DNA of 64,000 bases. It comes from Glaciecola sp. 33A (lineage in GTDB: Bacteria; Pseudomonadota; Gammaproteobacteria; Enterobacterales; Alteromonadaceae). The DNA lies in contig NZ_PJAR01000027.1 of the NCBI RefSeq assembly GCF_002836745.1, forward strand, positions 1 to 64,000. Reading direction: 5' to 3'. Positions 39,951 to 48,998 of the stretch are shown in pieces (the stretch's first letter is position 1; each line of letters begins with the position of its first letter). The notes beneath the pieces are model-generated. The model ran no database searches and was not told the origin of the DNA. It saw only the letters and a list, made by a program, of their open reading frames with translations. The translations under genes and the position numbers were made by a program.

Positions 39951-41678
39951 TTACAAGCCAAACTGACCCTGCAGCAATGCAATAAATTTTCGTTTTTGCT
40001 TAAAATCAAAAATCAATTCACTGATTAAAAAGTCAAAGGATTGATGCTGCTTTTTACTCTTTAACGCAGACTTTAGTTCTTTTAGTAACGTAATCGCAGT
40101 TTCATAACCTTGTGTATCGGTATTTTTTGGATATGTCCTGATAAGCCTGCGATACAAGACAAAACCTAAGTCTGGTTGCATTTCTATGCCTAACTTCGAA
40201 ATTTTATGCAGCAATGGATTCGACAAAATTACGTCTTGGGCTTCAGCTATCGCGATATCTTTTTTGCCGCATGCCAGATACAGTTCAAATAAAGTATCTT
40301 GATTGTCGGTATCATCTAAGCGCCCAATCAATAGCGCTTGAGCTTTTTCAAACCAATGTTGAACATCGGCTTCACTCTTATTATCTGAGGCCTCAAGCAA
40401 ACTAAGCACAGCTTGGAAATCGTTTACTTCTAACGAACGTTCATATGCTGACCAATGTAAGTCCAGCGAAGCGTCGATATCCTCTACCTGCTCTTGCGTA
40501 TTAGCGCTCAGCGTCAGCAGCTTACTTTCTTGCCTATAATTGAGTGTATGACTTTCGATCTCCGCAATGTATTTTCTAGCTACATCCTTGCAGCCTAATG
40601 AAACGCATAACTCAGCTAATTCTATATACTCAGTCAGATTAGTAGCCAACTTATGCTTACATTCAATAAGCTTAAGTTTGTTTTCAGTTGACACTTCTGG
40701 ACCGCTCTCTGCGTAGTATAGAGCGAGATCAGTCAGTATTAGTATATGCGTATCGTCTACCGTTTTGTCGATTTGGATCGAGCTAGTATCTGTTTGTTCA
40801 AATTGGCATTCGAGATTAACTAGCTTCTCAATGAACAATTCGATTAACTCAGGGTATTTTTGTACGAATCTCTTATAAATTGATGGCAAAGAAAAGTTAG
40901 AAAATGGCTGATGATAAAGTGACATTAAAAAGCTCACCTTACGCTGAGGCGTCCAATTCAATTCACTAGTGAAGGTTGCGAAAGCCTGCACCAGGGTCAC
41001 TTCAACTTTGAGTCGATAGCCTTTGTCATCTTTAATTTTCCCAAGCGCTTTGTTATATCTCAGTAAGGCAGTTTGGGTAAGTTCAAACGCGGGATCAGTT
41101 GGTAATTTATGTAATATTGAAATTAGCCGGTTAAACTTTTCTATTGCGGTCTCAAAGTAGGTTTTTACTCTGTTTTGACGCCACACTTCTCGCAGAGGGA
41201 GCGCTTTATTAATAATATCTATTAACGCTTTTTTATTTATTTTTCCATTGCGAACATCGGCAAACAGAACCCATTGTTCGGTTTTATCAATGTCGCTAGT
41301 AATTTGTTTTAATAGCGTTGCTTTTGCTTCCGCTTCGGACATGCTTTCAATATATCCAGTGATCCGCTGAATTTCATCACCTTCTTGCAAAACTTCTAGT
41401 TCGGCTTCACGCGAAATGTCGGTGAGCGCGACAGCAACACAATGTTTGCAAAAGTCGAACCCTTCAGAATCAGAACAATTGCAACTTCCTTCGTACTGGC
41501 CCTCTACGATAGAAAGTTTCACAGTGAACTCCTGAATTTCTTGAACTATAGCTGTCACTATTAACTGATTTCTAGTGAAGCGATGGACTGCTTCTTGAAA
41601 ATACAGCATCTCTCCTTTGTCGAAAGTGCGTCTTCCGGCAAGTTTTTGTAACTGTAAAATTGGATTACTATCTGGCAT
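39951..41678 (-). CDS. SWIM zinc-finger protein
   Basis: 575 residues. An N-terminal SWIM-type zinc site is seen at about residues 65-80: CNCSDSEGFDFCKHC (CxCx7-8CxHC). The rest is predicted to be helical, with TPR-like repeats near the C terminus ('LFELYLACGKKDIAIAEAQDV'). SWIM fingers bind DNA or proteins. The function of these long SWIM proteins in marine Proteobacteria is unknown to me. It is a single-gene unit. Confidence 0.85.
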   Translation of the reverse strand: MPDSNPILQLQKLAGRRTFDKGEMLYFQEAVHRFTRNQLIVTAIVQEIQEFTVKLSIVEGQYEGSCNCSDSEGFDFCKHCVAVALTDISREAELEVLQEGDEIQRITGYIESMSEAEAKATLLKQITSDIDKTEQWVLFADVRNGKINKKALIDIINKALPLREVWRQNRVKTYFETAIEKFNRLISILHKLPTDPAFELTQTALLRYNKALGKIKDDKGYRLKVEVTLVQAFATFTSELNWTPQRKVSFLMSLYHQPFSNFSLPSIYKRFVQKYPELIELFIEKLVNLECQFEQTDTSSIQIDKTVDDTHILILTDLALYYAESGPEVSTENKLKLIECKHKLATNLTEYIELAELCVSLGCKDVARKYIAEIESHTLNYRQESKLLTLSANTQEQVEDIDASLDLHWSAYERSLEVNDFQAVLSLLEASDNKSEADVQHWFEKAQALLIGRLDDTDNQDTLFELYLACGKKDIAIAEAQDVILSNPLLHKISKLGIEMQPDLGFVLYRRLIRTYPKNTDTQGYETAITLLKELKSALKSKKQHQSFDFLISELIFDFKQKRKFIALLQGQFGL

Positions 41679-42198
41679 AGGGTATTTTGTTTACGCTCAA
41701 AGGTTAAACTACGGATTAATAAGGTAGCGAAAAAATAGCTAAAGTGCTAAACACGCTCGTTGTTCACTCATACCCATTGTATAAACCTCGTGGCTTATAG
41801 AATGACATACAAAAGCTTTTAAAATTCGAAAGCGCGGATCAAGTAAAAAGCACGATCAACTGAATATTATATAACAGTTTGTACACAATGAAAATGGATC
41901 TACAGCAGATGCATGAAAAGTAGAGGCATGACTCGCTCGTAAGCCTCTATTTAATTGCCGTTTATATTAAGCAAGATATTTTTTGAGAAAAGCCGTCCCT
42001 TACTGCCGAGATAACTCAGCGTCAGCTAGGCCATAATGACGTGTTGGATCAGGTCGGTGCACGCTCGATATTTCATGCAATAATGGCCTTTAAATCCTAT
42101 CTAGCTTAGGTATTGAGAACGACTAAGCCAACACATATGACCACAAACTCGGGGCCTTAAAATGCTATGTAAACAGTCCAACCAGCTTATGCTGAGGA
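41679..42198. other. 520-bp intergenic region with a hairpin
   Basis: No gene is supported. One 7-bp hairpin (TAGAGGC at 41921-41927 with GCCTCTA at 41943-41949) lies in the middle. A short minus-strand open stretch at about 41990-42100 is broken by stops and was not called. It may be decayed sequence, but I could not recognise an origin. Confidence 0.5.
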
Positions 42199-43530
42199 CT
42201 ATTTCAGATCGAGTATATATCGAAGCAAAAATACTGCTGCCATAAAATAGGTAATCAGGCTCACCTTTTTAAATTCACCGGTGCCGACCTTAATTCCAAC
42301 ATAAGTGATGAAACCCAAAGCAATTCCTTCGCTGATGCTAAAGGTTAGCGGCATTGCCATCAACGCAATGGAAGCGGTAGCTACACTAGCCAAGTCCGAA
42401 AAATCGAGTTCTTTAATCGAATCCATCATAAAAATACCCACCATAACTAGTGCAGGTGTTGTGGCCATAATAGGAATGACCAGCATAAGTGGCGACAAAA
42501 ACAAGGCAAGTAAAAAACAAATAGCCACTACAACCGCCGTTAATCCTGTACGCCCGCCAGCAGAGACGCCTGCCGCAGATTCAACATAACTGGTCACCGG
42601 TGATGTACCAAACGCTGCGCCAACCACACTAGATGCGGCATCGGCCGTCATAGCATGGCCCATTTTGGGGAGTTTACCGTTGCTGTCTACTAGCTTTGCG
42701 CGTTTAGATACACCAATGAGAGTGCCAATAGTATCAAACATATTGACAAACATAAGGGCAAAAATTAAGTCCCAAGTTGTTGCAAAATTAACGATGGGAT
42801 AACGTAAATCCATGGCAAAAAAGGTATCAGAGATAGGCGCTGGAAGCCCCACAATACCGTCGGGCATGGCTGTTAAATAGCCACCTTCAATGGGAACGAA
42901 CAGACCAATGACAGTCAATGTTGCAATGGATATTAAGATAGCCCCAGTGACTTTTTTAATTACCAATACAATAGTGAAAATAATGCCTAGGAAAGCCAGT
43001 AATATTTCAGGCTGCGACAAGTCACCCAGACCGACAAAAGTTGCCTGATTGTCTATAATGAGCTCTGCATTTTTTAAACCGATAAAGGCAATAAATAAAC
43101 CAATACCGCATTGCACACCGATCTTGAGCGCGGCGGGAATGGCATCTGCAATTTTTTGTCGTAAGCCAGACAGTGTTAGTAATAAAAATAATATGCCGTT
43201 GTAAAAAACAATGCCCAAGGCCGCTTCCCAAGGAATTTCGCGCGTTAAACAAATAGTGAAAGCAAAAAACGCATTGAGACCCATACCCGGCGCAAGCGCG
43301 ATAGGATAGTTTGTTAGCCATGCCATTAGTAAGGTGCCAACACACGCGGCTAATGCAGTCACTGTAATTAATCCGGCGACTGGCATACCGCTTAGGCCCA
43401 AAATGCTGGGATTGACGATAAGAATGTAGGACATGGCAGCAAAGGTGGTTAAGCCGGCAATAATCTCAGTTTTTACGGTTGTTGCATGTTGGCTGAGGGA
43501 AAAGGTTTTATCTAAAAAACGAGTGATCAT
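42199..43530 (-). CDS. NCS2 (AzgA-type) purine permease
   Basis: 443 residues with about 12-14 membrane segments. The N terminus 'IIAGLTTFAAMSYILIVNP' and 'MGLNAFFAFT' are characteristic of the AzgA/GhxP/AdeP group, which takes up adenine, hypoxanthine or guanine with protons. ATG follows AAGGA at a good distance. It is divergent from a purine deaminase gene, which supports purine-base uptake; the exact base is unknown. Confidence 0.92.
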   Translation of the reverse strand: MITRFLDKTFSLSQHATTVKTEIIAGLTTFAAMSYILIVNPSILGLSGMPVAGLITVTALAACVGTLLMAWLTNYPIALAPGMGLNAFFAFTICLTREIPWEAALGIVFYNGILFLLLTLSGLRQKIADAIPAALKIGVQCGIGLFIAFIGLKNAELIIDNQATFVGLGDLSQPEILLAFLGIIFTIVLVIKKVTGAILISIATLTVIGLFVPIEGGYLTAMPDGIVGLPAPISDTFFAMDLRYPIVNFATTWDLIFALMFVNMFDTIGTLIGVSKRAKLVDSNGKLPKMGHAMTADAASSVVGAAFGTSPVTSYVESAAGVSAGGRTGLTAVVVAICFLLALFLSPLMLVIPIMATTPALVMVGIFMMDSIKELDFSDLASVATASIALMAMPLTFSISEGIALGFITYVGIKVGTGEFKKVSLITYFMAAVFLLRYILDLK

Positions 43531-43878
43531 TGGCTTTCCTTATTGTTTTTATTTCGCCATTTTGTCACGCTGCCGTGGCTAAGCTCTTTATTAGAATGCT
43601 GTTTATCGCAATACTACCAGCAATGAGCAAGGCAATCCCGACTGCGTTAGTATTACTGACTATTTGTTTTATTAGAAGGCTTGATTAATATCTATATGAC
43701 TGACAAGACTGCACATTTCATAAAAAAAGTAAGAATTTGAGTAATTAGTCAAAAAATGATTATCAAAAGGCTATCTTACTTAGTATTGTGCATGCGCATC
43801 AGAATGAAACGATTCGGTAAGTGAATTAAATTCAAACCTTGTCGGCAGCAACATTGGTTTTCGACAGGAATACAAATA
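43531..43878. other. Divergent promoter region of permease and deaminase genes
   Basis: About 350 bases. I looked for a purine riboswitch or a PurR-type operator (ACGCAAACGTTTGCGT-like) and found neither. The region presumably carries two divergent promoters, but no convincing -35/-10 pair could be fixed. Confidence 0.45.
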
Positions 43879-44928
43879 ATGAGCACTGAAAGCAAAATGA
43901 GCAAACTCAAGCAACTAATTCAACAGTTGCCGAAAGCAGAACTGCATGTGCACATTGAGGGTACATTAGAGCCCGAATTAATGTGGCGCCTAGCACAAAA
44001 ACATCATATTACGCTGCCATTTTTAAACGTTGAAGCCATTCAAAATGCATATCAGTTCAACAACCTACAAAGTTTCCTTGACCTGTATTATCAGGGCGCG
44101 GAGGTGTTGCGCGACGAAGACGATTTCTTCGAGCTGATGTGGGCTTATTTAGGCAAATGTCACCAACAAAATATTGTGCATACTGAAATTATGTTTGACC
44201 CGCAAACGCATACTCAAAGAGGCATTCCTTACGACGTTTTTATGCCTGGGTTTGCAAGAGCAATTGAGAAAGCTAAAACAGAACTTGGTATTTCTGTTTA
44301 CTTGATCTTGTCATTCTTAAGGCACTTAAGTGAAGACAAAGCTATTCAAACCCTACAACAAGCGCAGCCCTATTATTCAATGATTAAGGCCGTTGGCTTA
44401 GACAGTGCTGAATTGCATAATCCGCCGTCAAAGTTTCAACGCGTATTTGCACAGGCTGCATTATTGGGCTTTAAGTTAGTTGCTCATGCGGGAGAAGAGG
44501 GTCCACCCGAATACATATGGGAAGCGATTAATTCACTCAAAGTAGACCGCCTTGATCACGGCGTTCGCAGCGTCGAAGACCCTAAATTAATGGCCTATTT
44601 GAAGCAACATCAGGTGCCACTGACGGTATGCCCGCTGAGCAATTTAAAACTCTGTGTTATTAACGATATGAGCGAGCACAATATCATTGAACTGTTAAAT
44701 GAGGGTTTGCGGGTAATGGTAAATTCCGATGACCCGTCGTATTTTGGTGGCTATTTAAATGAAAATTTCTATGCCTTAGTCGACACACTTGGTTTGACAG
44801 AGGAGAATACTGTAAGGCTCATCAGCAATAGCATTAGCGCCAGTTTTTTACCCGATAATGACAAGCAAGAATGGCTAATGCGCATTCAACATTTGACACA
44901 AATTTCAAGGATGACTAAGCATGCGTAA
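43879..44928 (+). CDS. Adenine/adenosine deaminase
   Basis: 349 residues, amidohydrolase fold of the adenosine deaminase family. Metal ligands '[16 protein letters not shown]' (HxH), '[11 protein letters not shown]', 'DRLDHGVR' and '[11 protein letters not shown]' are all present. 'CPLSNLKL' and the 'FFELMWAYL' helix fit the adenine-deaminase subgroup rather than classic adenosine deaminases. Adjacent AzgA permease fits purine-base salvage. The substrate is inferred. It overlaps the downstream nucleosidase gene by 8 bases. Confidence 0.88.
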   Translation: MSTESKMSKLKQLIQQLPKAELHVHIEGTLEPELMWRLAQKHHITLPFLNVEAIQNAYQFNNLQSFLDLYYQGAEVLRDEDDFFELMWAYLGKCHQQNIVHTEIMFDPQTHTQRGIPYDVFMPGFARAIEKAKTELGISVYLILSFLRHLSEDKAIQTLQQAQPYYSMIKAVGLDSAELHNPPSKFQRVFAQAALLGFKLVAHAGEEGPPEYIWEAINSLKVDRLDHGVRSVEDPKLMAYLKQHQVPLTVCPLSNLKLCVINDMSEHNIIELLNEGLRVMVNSDDPSYFGGYLNENFYALVDTLGLTEENTVRLISNSISASFLPDNDKQEWLMRIQHLTQISRMTKHA

Positions 44929-45934
44929 ACTTGTCTTACTCACTCTGATTATAATGTTACCTGCATTATATAGTGTTGCATCGGCCGAACAGAAGTATGG
45001 CCCTCGTGAATTCGCCGATAGCGATAAATGGACGGCTATTGTTGCTGCATATGAACCTGAAATTAACGCAATTGATGGTGCCTTTGACAAAATCGAAAGC
45101 GCAAAAATCGATGAAACGATCATTATCAAAGGTGTTAAATATCAACTAGGGACGTACAAAGGCCAACGAGTGATTATTTTTACCACAGGCATTAGTGTCG
45201 TCAATGCAGCACTGACGATACAAATGGCCCTTGATTATTTTCCCATTGACACGGTTGTCATGATGGGTATTGCTGGCGCTGTTAACCCTATTTTTGAACC
45301 CGGAGATATCGCTATTCCTGAACGTTGGTATTATCATGACGAGTCAGTTTATGTTAATCCAGATCCTCAAAATGAAGGTGCATATGTGCTTCCTGGTTAT
45401 TATGAAGCGGCTTCAAATCGTCACAAGGAACGAGCAAAAATCGACGCTAACGCGCCTAAATATAAGAATTTTGGTTATCAGTTTCCAAGAGAAGTTGCGA
45501 TCGTCAAAGAGGGGATCGCAAGCCCACAAAAAATGCCCTATTTTACGGTTTCCGACAATTTATTAGCGCTTGCTAAAAAAGCCCTAATGAATGTCGATAC
45601 AATCAAAATGCCTTCTGGTAAACCAATCAAAATAAGTATCGGTGGCAATGGTGTAACTGGGTCAGTGTTTGTTGACAGTGCTAAGTATCGAATGTGGTTA
45701 CAAGATGTCTTTAACGCGCAAGTAACGGAAATGGAATCGGCTGCTGTTGGTCAAGTTTGTTTTATAAACAACGTCGATTGGATTGTTATTCGTTCGGTTA
45801 GTGATTTAGCCGGTGGCCAAAAAGGCCAGAATGACGAAAACGTATTTAATGCCATTGCATCCGGCACGGGTACCAAGTTAATGATGGCTTTATTGGATGA
45901 GATCGTTAGCGCAAAAGCAAAAGACATAAAATAA
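44921..45934 (+). CDS. Exported nucleoside phosphorylase-like protein (MTAN/PNP family)
   Basis: 337 residues. An N-terminal signal peptide ends near 'SVASA|EQ', so the enzyme is probably periplasmic. The phosphorylase fold is seen: '[18 protein letters not shown]', 'MMGIAGAV', and late '[14 protein letters not shown]' with the '[11 protein letters not shown]' Asp that contacts the purine. Cytosolic relatives cleave nucleosides or methylthioadenosine; the exported form may release purines outside the inner membrane for the nearby permease. It is coupled to the deaminase gene by overlap. Confidence 0.88.
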   Translation: MRKLVLLTLIIMLPALYSVASAEQKYGPREFADSDKWTAIVAAYEPEINAIDGAFDKIESAKIDETIIIKGVKYQLGTYKGQRVIIFTTGISVVNAALTIQMALDYFPIDTVVMMGIAGAVNPIFEPGDIAIPERWYYHDESVYVNPDPQNEGAYVLPGYYEAASNRHKERAKIDANAPKYKNFGYQFPREVAIVKEGIASPQKMPYFTVSDNLLALAKKALMNVDTIKMPSGKPIKISIGGNGVTGSVFVDSAKYRMWLQDVFNAQVTEMESAAVGQVCFINNVDWIVIRSVSDLAGGQKGQNDENVFNAIASGTGTKLMMALLDEIVSAKAKDIK

Positions 45935-45935
45935 G

Positions 45936-45955
45936 ACTGGAAAATCCAGTTTAAA
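45936..45955 (+). terminator. Small hairpin after the nucleoside phosphorylase gene
   Basis: A 6-bp stem (ACTGGA at 45936-45941 with TCCAGT at 45945-45950), 3-base loop, then a T-rich tail. It begins at the stop codon. The stem is short, so efficiency is uncertain. Confidence 0.55.
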
Positions 45956-46009
45956 TCTTTAGACACACGGTCTATTATCGATGACAACGACAAATTGTCG
46001 GATAACAAT

Positions 46010-46050
46010 GCACCCGTAGCTCAGCTGGATAGAGTATCGGCCTCCGAAGG
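46010..46050 (+). pseudogene. Truncated tRNA-Arg(CCG) fragment
   Basis: The first 40 or so bases match a tRNA-Arg: acceptor 5' strand GCACCCG, D-arm TAGCTCAGCTGGATAGAG, and anticodon stem-loop with CTCCGAA (anticodon CCG). The anticodon stem does not close as it should. The sequence then leaves the tRNA pattern; no T-arm, acceptor 3' strand or CCA is present. It is therefore a partial copy, often a trace of integration at a tRNA gene. The complete tRNA is elsewhere, if present. Confidence 0.75.
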
Positions 46051-46176
46051 CTGGGGTCGAAATGCAGAACTATTATCCGCTTTAGGGCACATTGCGTTTA
46101 ACGTAAATGACACACAGTTAGCATAAAAAAGTCAGAAGGCGAACAATAACACGCGCTAAAGTTCTAAAAGCAGAAT

Positions 46177-46554
46177 ATGGAAAATCATGGTGTACATTCT
46201 CTAAGTCCGACTGAAACGTCAGCCATATTTGAGCTAGTCACATTAGGTGACTCTAGTGGTATTCAAGATGGCAACCTTGGTGCTTTTTTATTCAGAGCTT
46301 CATCAGAACCTCGCTATATCGTATTAGATGCTTATACTTTTGTTAACGGCATCGATGTATCGTTGACAAACAATGCTTTTAAAGACTTAGAGCTTAACGA
46401 AGATAAAAAGTTATATCTCACGGGCAACATTCTGCATCATCACATCAAAGGTTATCTAATTAACCATGGTCGCCCATACCATGTTGCGGGTCTGTTGATT
46501 ACAGCGTCAGACGACAGTAATCAACCTATTTATGCATTTAAGTCAGTTAACTAA
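46177..46554 (+). CDS. Hypothetical protein
   Basis: 125 residues, soluble, no signal or membrane segment. I do not recognise the family. It lies alone between the tRNA fragment and the T6SS accessory genes, with a hairpin terminator shortly after. The frame is complete and has a plausible start but no strong ribosome-binding site. Confidence 0.55.
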   Translation: MENHGVHSLSPTETSAIFELVTLGDSSGIQDGNLGAFLFRASSEPRYIVLDAYTFVNGIDVSLTNNAFKDLELNEDKKLYLTGNILHHHIKGYLINHGRPYHVAGLLITASDDSNQPIYAFKSVN

Positions 46555-46906
46555 ACCATGAGGGATAACCACTTCAATTGGAAGGCTTAGCCGAACTTCA
46601 CCACTAGCGGGAGGGAAGTGGCTGCCTTTTTTAAACAAATACCAAGTAATCGACTTAGTAACTCAAAGAGTTAATGATAGAAGTATCATTTGATAATCAA
46701 CAACCCGAGCATCAACTTTATATTTGCAAAAAAGAGGCAAAAAATCGTATCGTGTTTGGAATAAGTGTCTTATTTTCAATATTTTATTAAAAAATGAAAT
46801 AATTCAGATGGAAAGGCAAGCTACCGTATTACATTTGTATTAGACTGCTATATATCGAAAAATGTGGGGTGTCGGCCACCGTTTATTTTATTTTCAGGGG
46901 TTATAA
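46555..46906. other. Intergenic region with a terminator before the LysM gene
   Basis: 350 bases holding the terminator of the orphan ORF (46589-46632). The right half presumably carries the promoter of the LysM lipoprotein gene. No other gene or repeat is supported. Confidence 0.5.
46589..46632 (+). terminator. Terminator hairpin after the orphan ORF
   Basis: Stem AGCC plus ACTTC (46589-46599, two-base bulge) pairs with GAAGT-GGCT (46615-46623), followed by a run of six T at 46627-46632. It separates the orphan gene from the T6SS-associated LysM gene. Confidence 0.75.
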
Positions 46907-48085
46907 ATGATTAGTTATATGGATAATAAATTAAAATTATCAGCTACCTTTTTAGTGGCTGGGCTAATTTTATCAGGATGTGGTGCAACAGGTGGGGATA
47001 GTTCGGTTGGAAACGCAGCTCCACCTACTATAAATAAACAAATGTTCACTGCCGAAGTAGGATTGACAGCCAGACAGCGTTTTAGCAGCGCTTTAGAGAA
47101 GCTAGAGAACGGTGAAGAAGGGCCAGCATTAGCAGAACTAGAGGCCTATTTGATCGAAGTGCCTAGCAGCAATAGTGCGAGAAGTTTGGTTGAACAAATT
47201 TCGACTGACTCAAGTCAATACTTTCCTTCTGAGCATTTTAACGTTAACTTAACATCTGGAGTCAGCCTTTCTACACTAGCAAAAAAGTATTTGGGTTCAC
47301 CATTAAAGTTTTATGCTTTAGCTAAATACAATAATATTTCCAATCCCAGTCGCGTTAACATCGGACAAGAAATCAAAATACCCTTGACACAACTTGCACA
47401 GGCTCAACGTGATAAAGATAACTCCTTAGAGCTTGAGACATTAGCAGAAACAAATGAGCAGTCTTTTGATGAGTTAGCCATGAGAGAAAAATCCAGTGAT
47501 GCACTGGATGATACATCCGATTCAGTTGACTTGCCCGAAAATGTTTCCGTGTTAGCAGACGTTATTCCAATTGCGCCTAAGGAAACGGCGGAGTCTATAT
47601 TAAATGATTTACAAGATTTGATTCAGAACAATGATTTTACAGTTGCTATTGAAAAACTAACGCGGCTGAAGACATTTGGTCAGTTCAATACGTTAGGAAG
47701 AGAGTTGGCAATAGCAGCGTATACCGGACGTGCAAAAGAAATTGCTGAAACAGACAATCTGCTAGCAGCAACATACTATGCTCAAGTAGGGCAGCTAAAA
47801 TTGCTAGAAGAGGAGACATTCGCAGCCTTTGAAAACTTTAGAATGGCTACCGATCTTGATGAGAACAATGACCAAGCTATGGAAGAAATGCTTGTGCTGC
47901 AGAAAGAAATTGCTGATAAGTACCACAGAGAGGCATCATCAGCTTTTCGCCGTCAAGAACTAGACCTAGCTATCGAAAAATGGGACATGGTGTTAACGGT
48001 CAATCCTAATCATTCAAGTGCAAAATTATATAGAGTTCAAGCTTTAGAACTAAAAGAAAAACTAGATAATATTAATCAGAATTAG
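46907..48085 (+). CDS. LysM and TPR lipoprotein beside the T6SS locus
   Basis: 392 residues. A signal peptide with lipobox LSGC makes it an outer-membrane or inner-membrane lipoprotein. Middle: a LysM-like domain ('GVSLSTLAKKYLGSPLKFYALAKYNN', in part). An acidic linker follows, then TPR-like helices at the C terminus ('ASSAFRRQELDLAIEKWDMVL'). LysM domains bind peptidoglycan. AGGGG 6 bases before the ATG supports this start. It runs into the TPR lipoprotein gene on the other strand, with a 14-base overlap at their ends. Confidence 0.85.
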   Translation: MISYMDNKLKLSATFLVAGLILSGCGATGGDSSVGNAAPPTINKQMFTAEVGLTARQRFSSALEKLENGEEGPALAELEAYLIEVPSSNSARSLVEQISTDSSQYFPSEHFNVNLTSGVSLSTLAKKYLGSPLKFYALAKYNNISNPSRVNIGQEIKIPLTQLAQAQRDKDNSLELETLAETNEQSFDELAMREKSSDALDDTSDSVDLPENVSVLADVIPIAPKETAESILNDLQDLIQNNDFTVAIEKLTRLKTFGQFNTLGRELAIAAYTGRAKEIAETDNLLAATYYAQVGQLKLLEEETFAAFENFRMATDLDENNDQAMEEMLVLQKEIADKYHREASSAFRRQELDLAIEKWDMVLTVNPNHSSAKLYRVQALELKEKLDNINQN

Positions 48086-48998
48086 CGTTTAGTTTTTTAA
48101 TTTTCATCAAATTATGCCTAATCTTGATGGCTCGCTGCATTAGTTGGCGAGCCTTTGTATTATTTGGCTGATACTTAAGAGAAAGCTCGAAGTATTCAAT
48201 AGCCTTATCTAAATTAGTTTTAAATGCCTTATTCGCTAAATTGAAATACCTGTTTGCAATTGACTCTGAGAGTATATCTATATTTTTTTGTGTTACAGGT
48301 AATTTTTTATTATCAAGAGCGGCGATATTTATCGCTTGTTGGTAGTATCCAATGGCTTCTTCCGGTTTTTTTTGTTGCTGCTGGCTCTCCCCCAATTTGG
48401 TATACGCTAATATACGATAATTGTTTGGCTGCCTATGTCTCGGATAATACCCCTCGAATTTATCCGCTAATTGTAATAACCTTTTATATTCTTTATCTTG
48501 TATGAGCTTGTCACCCTGCTCAAGATACTGTGTTAGTTGGATTGAACTTTTGGCCTCTTCTTGGGACTCGATAAAATATTTCTTAATGTTTGCCGTTTTT
48601 GAACTGGCCTCTTCAATTGCAAATTGCCACTCAAACTTTCTTAACTCTTGCATCGCAATTTCGTTACTTGGCTCTAAGGCTAATATCTTCAAGTAGACTA
48701 TTCGTTCTAATTTTTGGTTACCTGCTTTTTTAGCTTTGTCCAATATGCCAAGTTGCTCAATAATACGATCTGATATTAAAAATTCAAGTCGACGAATATG
48801 GTCATTGACGATCTGTTCTTTAGGATAGGCTATGTGTAAAACTTTCCATTGCGTCAACGCTTCTGCGAGGCGCTGCTGATTTTCTAATGATTGAGCAACA
48901 GGACCACGTTGTTCTAATAAAGCACTGTTATCTACAAAACTTGTGCTGCAAGAAAAACAAAGAATAATAGCGGTACCATAGATTATTTTCTTTATCAT
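48072..48998 (-). CDS. TPR lipoprotein
   Basis: 308 residues. A signal peptide with lipobox CFSC precedes helical TPR repeats ('YRILAYTKLGESQQQQKKPE', 'AIGYYQQAINIAA', 'AIEYFELSLKYQPNNTKARQL'). It is likely an envelope scaffold. Its ATG overlaps the stop of the upstream deacetylase gene (ATGA), so the two are translationally coupled. I cannot assign it to a named T6SS component. Confidence 0.83.
   Translation of the reverse strand: MIKKIIYGTAIILCFSCSTSFVDNSALLEQRGPVAQSLENQQRLAEALTQWKVLHIAYPKEQIVNDHIRRLEFLISDRIIEQLGILDKAKKAGNQKLERIVYLKILALEPSNEIAMQELRKFEWQFAIEEASSKTANIKKYFIESQEEAKSSIQLTQYLEQGDKLIQDKEYKRLLQLADKFEGYYPRHRQPNNYRILAYTKLGESQQQQKKPEEAIGYYQQAINIAALDNKKLPVTQKNIDILSESIANRYFNLANKAFKTNLDKAIEYFELSLKYQPNNTKARQLMQRAIKIRHNLMKIKKLNANSD

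Noticed and set aside
41990-42100. Minus-strand reading that looks protein-like for about 28 codons
   Set aside because: Broken by stops on both sides, no start or ribosome-binding site, and no family that I recognise.
43531-43878. Purine riboswitch or PurR operator upstream of the permease
   Set aside because: No aptamer-like helices or ACGCAAACGT-type palindrome were found.
46010-46085. A complete tRNA-Arg gene
   Set aside because: Anticodon stem does not close and there is no T-arm or acceptor 3' strand; called as a fragment only.
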